Shown here: one piece after another, positions 57,125 through 64,000 of the stretch
How positions within the stretch are numbered: the first letter of the stretch is position 1
Layout: each line of letters begins with the position of its first letter
DNA from: Diphasiastrum complanatum
Taxonomy: Eukaryota; Streptophyta; Lycopodiopsida; Lycopodiales; Lycopodiaceae
Assembly (NCBI GenBank): GCA_029204225.1
Contig: CM055110.1
Location: 43,890,612-43,954,611 of the forward strand
Length of the DNA stretch: 64,000 nt
Direction: 5' to 3'
Made by a program: the position numbers and the translations under genes
Notes under the pieces: generated by a model
Databases searched by the model: none
What the model was told of the DNA's origin: nothing
Seen by the model: only the letters and a program-made list of their open reading frames with translations

Positions 57125-57512
57125 AAACTCTGTTTATCCACGCGGAGTATCCACATGACAAGCAATACTTAGCTGATTTTTTGAAATTTTGTTTGCGCGG
57201 AACATCCACGCGTGGATCATCCATGCCCAAAAAAATTTAAACACACCTCCGGCAAGTCCACCGATGTTTTTCTGACACAACGCCGAAAAAAAATTTCGCA
57301 TGGATAATCCACGCAAAATTGAATTTTGAAAATTTCGGCAACTATTTGGGAGGGAAGCCTGGCGGCGTCAGACGGCAATTTTGGACAACGGTTTTACGCG
57401 TGGATTATCCACAATGACTCCACCGGACCGGGACAATCTTCCGGTGCGTGGATACTCCACGTTAAAGTTATCCACGCATGAATAATGTCGTGTGCATTAT
57501 CCACGCAGTTTT
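57125..57512. repeat. Cluster of ATCCACGC / GCGTGGAT palindromic words
   Basis: About ten direct or inverted copies of (T)ATCCACGC or close variants within 390 bases, for example near 57134, 57200, 57300, 57398, 57447 and 57465-57505. Several form hyphenated palindromes such as CATCCACGCGTGGATCATCC and GCGTGGATTATCCAC. No gene is seen in or next to it. Confidence 0.75.
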
Positions 57513-59185
57513 TTTATTTTTTCTTGTTTAATGAAATGGAGTTACTTAAATAAATATTTTCCTAAAGTGAAAGTATATATATCTGTTACAAGGACAAATG
57601 TGAATATATGTGCGCACTATCTACATGGATGAAATAAAACTAACAAGGTTGTCAAGAAATTTGGCTTACAGTACTAGCATAATTGCAAGTTTATGATACT
57701 TAATGGCAATTTAGGACATGACGAATATTATACTAGATTAGCTCAAATTGAAATAATGGATTCTTGGTCGAGTGACTTTGGTGAAGGTTTGAAAGAAGAA
57801 AACAAATATTATGTTAAATTTCAAATTGAGATAGCTATTTGAATTACTATGAGAGGCCATATGGACCATATCATCTTTAGGGCATCTTTATGTGTTGCCC
57901 CACCCAAGCAATTTTCTTGATAGCAATGTTACTAGAATATTAAATTTTCATTAAGCATAACTAGAATATACATGGATCAGATGTTGGCATGTCTTTAACA
58001 AATTTTCTTATATTTGTTCAATACATACGGTCTCATAATGACTACTTATGATGTGGTATAGAGTAGCTGGCTACAGTGTGTATATGTCATTGACGATGTC
58101 ATCATCATCAGATAGTAATTCATCTCATGATCTCAACAGTTGGTATATATTGTTATTGATATTGACATCAGTTGCACTTTATTTGTTATTTGAATATGAT
58201 TGTATAATTTCTCTTGCAAATTTATTCTTACAATGACATTTGATTGGAATTATGAATTCTAGGAAAATTATCGTACCTCCACATGATTAGAGAAAGAAAA
58301 AAAAATTGAGATTTATCACAGAAGAAAGAGCAAGCAACACTAAAGTTCAATGAACAACTATTGACTGATTCATCTTCAAGCTCTTCCACCGGTCGACGTA
58401 GACCGCCTATTGATCCATCACATGTATGTATATTGATTTATGTCATATTTTTTTTATTTGTAATAGTGGTGTACTCCGATTTGGTTTAGGGTAGTGATAT
58501 AGCATATTGCTCTTTGGAAAGCCAAGACACCACTCCATCACAAATGAAAGTTGCAAATGCACTAAATGTACAAAGATTATTTTGTAAATTTTTGTCACAT
58601 GTTAGAATTCGTCACATGCTAGAATTTGTCAACTTTCACATGAATGACACTGAAAGAATTTGTGCTACAATATAACTTATCATTGGCAATTGGATTATTG
58701 GACCAGTTTCAACCAGAATATGATGAGAGGATACCATGTACATGCACACAATGCAAAAGCCGGAGGATTGTCAACGATCATATTTGGGCCAATGGAGTGT
58801 ACATAGATGATCCAAGAGTACGAGAGGTAAACTGTTTAAATCATAAAATATGACATTTACGTGAGATTTTCTTTTTATGCTCAATGTGTTTTAATGTGTA
58901 TTTTAAAGTATGTATATGTACATGCTCATTAGATTTTTTGTAATGTAGCCTTCAAGGAACTTTCATATATTTATTTATTCCATTGGAAACATGTTGTGAT
59001 GTCATGGTTAATACATCATATTGCTTGATTGAAATCACATTAGCTTCAAAGTGATTTTTTTTGTGATCACATTGAATTTAGGAGCAATGTCAAACTTGGC
59101 AATCTTAGAGAGATTGTAGTAAAAATTCGGTGCAAACTCCAATGTCAAGTGATTGATAAAAGAGTCAAGATCCGTTATCTTTGAC
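57513..59185. other. Mostly non-coding; possible exons of an unrecognised gene
   Basis: A Ser-rich possible exon (DSSSSSSTGRRRPP) ends at a GTATGTAT donor near 58423, and a second possible exon at 58644-58828 is listed separately. The rest holds nothing I can support. Confidence 0.4.
58644..58828 (+). pseudogene. Possible exon with CxCxxC motif
   Basis: Open frame with IPCTCTQCKSRRIVNDHIW ending at a GTAAAC donor. The CxCTQC...H arrangement faintly recalls the zinc-like transposase-associated domain of CACTA elements, but similarity is too short to assign. Confidence 0.3.
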
Positions 59186-59210
59186 TAGAGAGAGAGAGAG
59201 AGAGAGAGAG
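59186..59210. repeat. (GA)n microsatellite
   Basis: Uninterrupted GA run in an AT-rich setting. Confidence 0.95.
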
Positions 59211-59234
59211 TCAGTCAAGATCCATTTATTGTTT

Positions 59235-59362
59235 CTATAGATGTCGTGTTTGATGAATCTAGAATGCATAAGCTTGATGATGATGCAATCGAGTCTACTA
59301 GCAAGCCTATTATCAAAGAAATAGTAGGGAAATCACGAGGAGCAAGTCTACGTACTTTACAA
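59235..59362 (+). pseudogene. Copia integrase/RT linker fragment
   Basis: DVVFDESRMHKLDDDAIEST resembles the S-R-D-V-V-F-D-E segment that follows the integrase C-terminal region in copia polyproteins. Only about 40 codons remain. Confidence 0.55.
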
Positions 59363-59560
59363 CCTAATAGGGATTTTTCCGACAGGGGATTGGTCCCGCC
59401 AGAAAGCCCCAGCGAGAAAAAGGGCCCACACTTCCCTTACGCGAGTGACTAGGGTCTATTACCGCTTTCAACCCTGGGGGTCATCCTAATCACCCCGTAC
59501 TCCCCAATCAATGAGAGTTTTCCAGACTCTCAGATGTATGATTGCAAGGAGATCGATTAT
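59363..59560. other. GC-richer segment of unknown origin
   Basis: Contrasts with its surroundings (TCCCGCCAGAAAGCCCC, CCCTGGGGGTCATCC). Could be part of an LTR or an organellar-type insert; I could not identify it. Confidence 0.35.
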
Positions 59561-59624
59561 TGAGTTCTCAAAGTTCTTCTTAATGTGGTAGAGTGAGAGA
59601 ATGACTTCACATCATTCTATGAGG

Positions 59625-60510
59625 TTGGTTGAATATAAAACATCGAACTGTAGAAGATCTAGCTGATAGTGGGATCGTTTTTTACAAATCAATGTACATT
59701 CTTGATACAAAAGAAAATTTTGGACAAATAGTACCAATTCCATTACCTAGTTTTGAAAGTGATGAATGGATTGCACCAGATGCTATAATTTCAGAATCAT
59801 TTCATTGCAAGATATATAATGATGTAAAAAATTCATTAAAAATGAGCACGAGATCAAAAACAGTCAAATTGAGTTGGTTTATTTACTTAAATATATTTGT
59901 GGATTTTTTTTCAAGTGTCAATGTACACAGAACCCCAACGATGTTTGTATGCAAAAATTTATCAAATAGTTTATTATCTGAACTTGTGGATGAAGGCTGG
60001 GACAAAAGATGAGATGGAGAAATAGAATGCAGAATTAAAATGTCTTCCATGTGCTTCCGTTATCAAATTGAAAAACAAATGTTGAGCTTATGCTTCCATT
60101 ATCAAAGATGAAAAAAAAAAAAAAAAAAAAGGTAAATGGGTGCCACCCGATCAAGACTTGGAAGCCAGTGGACATTCAAAACGAAAAAATATTGAAATTA
60201 TATACAATGATCTCATTTTGACATGTGTTGAGGTGGAAGAAGATTAGAGTCTAAACTACATCCGGCGGAAACTATTGTTCCTACAAGATGATGTACTTTC
60301 AGACTTCAGATTCATTTTCAATGGTAAACTCGTAAGTAACTGTAAACACTCAATCTTTTATGAATAGTTTCAATCAAAACTTTCTAATACAAACTCTGTA
60401 CTAATTGTAACTAACTTTGTATTAGTTTTATGCAGGTACATAAAAGACATGAGTTCGAGATTAAATGTAGAGATATTGGCAAAACAATCCAACTTATGAA
60501 AGAACATTGA
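59625..60510 (+). pseudogene. CATTAG element gene AB, copy 3 (exons 2 and 3)
   Basis: Exon 2 has TVEDLADSGIVFYKSMYILD, IPLPSFESDEWIAPDAIISE, SWFIYLNIFVDFFS, RTPTMFVCKNLS and GWDKR. After a stop (60009) come EIECRIKMSSMCFRYQIEKQ and, past an A-rich stretch, WVPPDQDLEASG..VEVEED and FRFIFNGKLV before GTAAGT (60330). Exon 3 (60436-60510, after TTATGCAG) encodes HEFEIKCRDIGKTIQLMKEH and a stop. Exon 1 is missing; a copia fragment and GC-richer DNA lie where it should be. Confidence 0.75.
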
Positions 60511-60711
60511 GATTCACTATCAGCAAATACATGTCAATCATCAAGTCTTTTTATCAATATAAAAAATTGCATTCCAGTATTACACTATGGACACAACCTT
60601 ATTGTAAGAATCTATATTGATATCAATAAAAAAAAAAACTCATAAACAGGTTGTTTACATGTAAAATGATTGTATCTTTTTTTTTATGTCTCTCTATTTA
60701 CAAATAGATCT

Positions 60712-62783
60712 CTATTCAATCAATTTTCCTATATTTTCTTTATCAGTATTAGGAACTGATAAGGCAACATCTCCTTCTATAATCTCGCCCTCCTCTGTTT
60801 CGGGAAGGGCCTCAATGTCTTTTAAGACAAGAGAAATATCTGTTATAAAATTGTCTTCCTCTGTATTAGAAAGGACTTTTATTCTTTTTTTATCATATAA
60901 AATAAGACTTGCATCCTGAGCAACCTGAAAAGTTGTTAAGGTAGGAGCAGCTTCCTTTTGAGGGCCCTCGATTCCAAGTGCAACGCTTACACCGTACTGG
61001 GCATAGATTCTGATCAACTCTTGCCGAAATCTATATATATCATCAGGAGTATACGACTCAAGAGTGAATTGTCATCACAAAACACGAGAATCAGTAAATT
61101 ACAAACAATGATAGTAAAAAAATATGAATCAGAATGAAATGAACTACAAATGAGCAGAATATTACCTTTTCAATATCTACATCCACTTGTAAATTATACC
61201 ACTCAAAAAATAGCTTCGTATTGTACCAGACAAACCATGCACAACTAAAAGCGTCTTTTTGTTGTACACACTGCATACATAGAACGAAAATTAGTAATAT
61301 TATGATAGAAATTTTATTTATGCTATGACGATATATTTGAATTAAAAAAAAATACATGCATATCAGAGATAAATTGAATATACCTTGAGAGATCTAATGG
61401 TTATCTCTCCAATTGAAATTGTCGTTGTTTGTATTTTTCAAATGACATTATGAAATAGAGAATCAAATTTTCTATGTGTATTTGCAGCTGAGTTTAATTT
61501 TACACATAGAAAATTTGATACTCCCTCCTTATTTATCTTTACAAAAAGAATGTTCAGGCTCCAATGCCGACTGCAACAACCAAAATACAAATATCGATAA
61601 ATCCATATTTATGAAAAAATTTCTTACTTATTAAAGCAATGAAGCATGCAACAATCCAGATTTATTTTTATATGGAATCAAATAGAATTTTGCCAAATGA
61701 CTGCATTCGATAAAATAGACAGCCTTCTCAAAATTGGCTTCTTTCGCCTTTACCGCTTCCATGAAAAATGGACTAACAACAAAAACTATACCATGGGAAT
61801 TGAAACTAATACTATTCTACAGAAAAGAAACTCCGGCTTCTATTATTACATCTGAAATTTCAAAGGTTTTATCTTTCAGCTCGGCACAAAATTTAGGACC
61901 TAATCTAAAGCTTGTACGTGTATCTGGAAGAAAAAAATCAAAAAAGTTGTCAAGAAGATCAATTTTATTAGCTAAGTAGGTCTCGTATTGATTATAATGG
62001 CCAGAATCAAAATAAACTTGGGCTGGATCGTATGGAATTCTCACAAAAAAATTATGTACAGGGGGAGAAACAGAAGTGGAAACAATATTTATAGATTTTT
62101 CTGTTATTTTGTCGAGCTCCTCTTGGGTAATCAACACTTTTGGTGATGAAACCTACCGAGGAGTTGGACGAATAACATGAGGAGGAAGGGGTGACGATTC
62201 TCAATCTGAGTCAGATTCTCCAGCATCTGACTCAAAGCTCAAGAAGACATGGGGTCTCTTGGCCGGGATACGTCTAGGAGGAAGGGAAGCAGTTGGCCTT
62301 CGAGATCCAACCTTCTTGGGGATAGGTTGTTTCCTCTTCCTCCTAAAGGTAGTAGGCAAGTCGGATCTATCTAGAGGCAGGTCTCTGGAGGTGTTGGCAT
62401 TATCAACATGCAGACCAGAATATCTGTCCCGAAGCCTTTTGAGATTGACGAAATCCTTTGGCATGATGGTGACACGCTTTCCATGCACTATCAAAAGACA
62501 AGTATCCTCAAAAAACTGGGATAGAAAATCTTCTCCAACATCCTGTAAGGTCTGCATGGCTGTCACAGCAAAATGCACATTCAACCCAAGTGACAGAGTG
62601 ACATTCCATTCAGATCGACCGAAAGGAGCTCTAGGATCAACAATTCAGTTGATCTCAGAGTTTTCTGATCTCCCATAGCCATGACCAGCTTCCTGCCACT
62701 ACCTACGGCCAATACCAGGGGGAACACGGGAATGGGATGGTTGTACAAGTGGTTATTCGGGCAGTGGATTTGGTCCTAGCCAT
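60712..62783 (-). pseudogene. CATTAG element gene C, copy 3: H3/CENH3-like + Ulp1-like protease
   Basis: ATG at 62783 gives MARTKSTARITT, the H3 tail start with Lys4 kept. Through frameshifts come QKTLRSTELLILEL (alpha-N), then LNVHFAVTAMQTLQDVGEDF and LSQFFEDTCLLIVHGKRVTI with MPKDF (62545-62440): the H3 core helices. A basic linker with KRKQP and RRPTASLPPRR follows. The next conserved block has YNQYETYLANKIDLLDNFF and FRLGPKF (to about 61817). The protease part has His-Trp at 61566-61561 (HWSLNILFVKI), KLNSAANTH, then VQQKDAFSCAWF with Gln-x5-Cys (Cys near 61243). The last exon, YTPDDIYRFRQELIRIYAQY to a stop at 60712, carries an acidic tail. Stops and frameshifts remain, but all protease landmarks are present. 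Confidence 0.75.
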
Positions 62784-63680
62784 CATTCTCAGAAGAAGAA
62801 AATTAACAAAAAAAAGTTTTTGAACAAAAGAAAAGTGGTTGAAAACAAAAAAATTTGCAATAAAAGGGTGCTAGAGATCGATACCAGAACTGAATATCAG
62901 TTTTGTGCACAAGATCTACACAGATTATTTTAAGAAAAGAGATGCGCACTCTCCAAAGCGATATTGCACTACCGCGCTTATCGGACTCGAGCACACTGTG
63001 AGAGGGCGGAAGCTTGAACGGTGATGAGAGCGGTGCTTGAGAGCGATATTGGGAGCGAAAAACAAAAATTTTACAAAAAAAAAAATGAAAATTTCGAGGA
63101 CTTATATATACAAAATTTTTGCACATGTGAAAACATGCCAAAGGACACGTGTCGTCAGATTATTGGTCCATGTAAAATCTCCGCACGTGACTGATGTCAG
63201 ATCAATATTCTAGATACGGCACACTAATTTTGACCAATTCACAGTCGACACGTGTTCCTTCGCCACTCCTCCACACATGCAAAATTTTTTTTTTATAAAT
63301 AGTCTTTTTCAGCTCAAATTTTCACACAAATTTACGATTGCTCGGCCGGATATCGATTTCAAGCACGGCCGCTTGCTCTCATTACCCTCTATTGACTAAT
63401 TTTCAGACCCGAACCAATACTGCCTCATCCGGTATGCATCTCAAGCGCGCACTGCATCTGTTTTCTTTTGTGCTCTATGTTCTTTTTGCTCGAATCCGAT
63501 ACTCCAACTTGTAATATCTCTCTCGAGCGCACATTGCCTTGACGTGCTTGCCTGACTTGCAGTTTTCACCTGAGAGCGATATTTGGAATTTTAGTTCTAT
63601 TGTTTTTGTTTAAAATATCTAATTTTGATTCTAGTTTGTTTTTTTTTTTTCATGAATTTGGTATTAGTGATAGGTTGGAA
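62784..63680. promoter_or_regulatory. C-E divergent intergenic region with iterated motifs, copy 3
   Basis: Motifs built on CCGATATC/GAGCGCGCAC occur near 62875, 62955-62995, 63030, 63345-63375, 63425-63455, 63495-63535 and 63570 (examples: CCGGATATCGATTTCAAGCA, CATCCGGTATGCATCTCAAG, CGCGCACTGCA, GAGAGCGATATT). They resemble those of copy 2 between the same two genes. Confidence 0.55.
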
Positions 63681-63726
63681 TATTACAAATCTTTTTTTTT
63701 TCTTTCTTTTTATTCTACCTTCTATA

Positions 63727-64000
63727 ATTGAGGGTCCTGGTGTGGAGGCATTTTCTGATATATATCTCAGTTTCAAGTCCCTACTTAGTACTCTGTTATT
63801 CAAATCTCAGAATAAGGACATGATTCATTATCAGGACCTGGTGACACTCAACAAGCATATCTATAAAGCTAAGCTTGACAGAATGTCTACCAAGTTACAT
63901 AATAATTTCAAGTCTGTAGACGAGTGTCCAATTCATAATAAAAAATGTAGATTTGTTGATTTTCAGTCTGCTTTTGTTTTTTGTTTTTTGTTAAATATTT
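63727..64000 (+). pseudogene. CATTAG element gene E, copy 3, 5' part (runs off the window)
   Basis: Open frame with GPGVEAFSDIYLSFKSLLST, NKDMIHYQDLVTLNKHIYK and ECPIHNKKCRFVDFQ. The last block matches CNKKCRLVEYQ of copy 1 at 9822, where an intron probably starts right after. The start codon is not certain. This confirms the AB-C-E order for the third time; the rest lies beyond the window. Confidence 0.6.

Noticed and set aside
57398-57420. TTATCCACA, the bacterial DnaA-box consensus
   Set aside because: The surroundings are plant nuclear transposon DNA; the word arises from the ATCCACGC/GCGTGGAT palindrome family, not a bacterial origin.
1-64000. tRNA, rRNA, CRISPR arrays, bacterial operons
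   Set aside because: I saw no cloverleaf-like tRNA genes, rRNA segments, spaced repeat arrays or bacterial gene layout; tRNA-like words found are retroelement primer sites.

Overview
The window is nuclear DNA of a land plant with a large, AT-rich, transposon-filled genome. Evidence: Ty1/copia and Ty3/gypsy elements with initiator-Met-tRNA-type primer sites, GT-AG introns, plant CENH3-like motifs, and almost no host genes. A fern or other seed-free plant fits the style of the repeats and the intronless kinase-like gene at 54.4-55.6 kb, but the sequence alone does not fix the species.

The most striking content is a multi-gene DNA transposon family, called here the CATTAG element after the first bases of its terminal inverted repeats (TIRs). 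The best-preserved copy (copy 2, 21136-29226, 8.1 kb) has two matching inverted ends and the layout AB> <C E> <D. AB is an unrecognised three-exon gene. C starts as a histone H3/CENH3-like protein (tail and histone fold), continues through a Pro/Ser-rich linker and ends in a Ulp1/SENP-like (C48) cysteine protease domain. E is unrecognised. D is an RNase H-fold-like DDE transposase candidate. Copy 1 (from 1085) and copy 3 (59.6 kb to the window end) repeat the order AB-C-E. The D/E pair at 15665-19310 lies in reverse orientation and looks like the missing half of copy 1. All copies carry stops or deletions, so they are relics, but the gene order and key protease and histone residues are shared. 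Arrays of short GC-rich iterated motifs lie in the C-E intergenic regions and in a C intron.

The rest is nested retroelements: a tandem LTR-gag-LTR-gag-LTR copia array (4623-9817); a copia element with a remodelled gag-protease reading frame lacking integrase core and reverse transcriptase (35381-38856); a second copia family (10386-11374 and 32286-35380); a large non-coding LTR element of LARD type in three pieces (11375-15279, 19311-21135 plus 29227-32285, and 38857-40609 reversed); a third copia lineage (40.8-42.6 kb, reversed); a gypsy element (45073-48260, reversed) split by a 2.0-kb small LTR element with a clear 5-bp target duplication; and a copia LTR with flanking remnants (49.6-51.4 kb, reversed).

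The only likely host gene is an intronless, GC-richer aminoglycoside-phosphotransferase/choline-kinase-fold gene (54416-55600, minus strand), similar in motifs to fungal APH-family proteins. The flanks at 51.4-54.4, 55.6-57.1 and 57.5-59.2 kb hold only small repeats and doubtful exons, plus an unusual cluster of GCGTGGAT/ATCCACGC palindromes near 57.3 kb.
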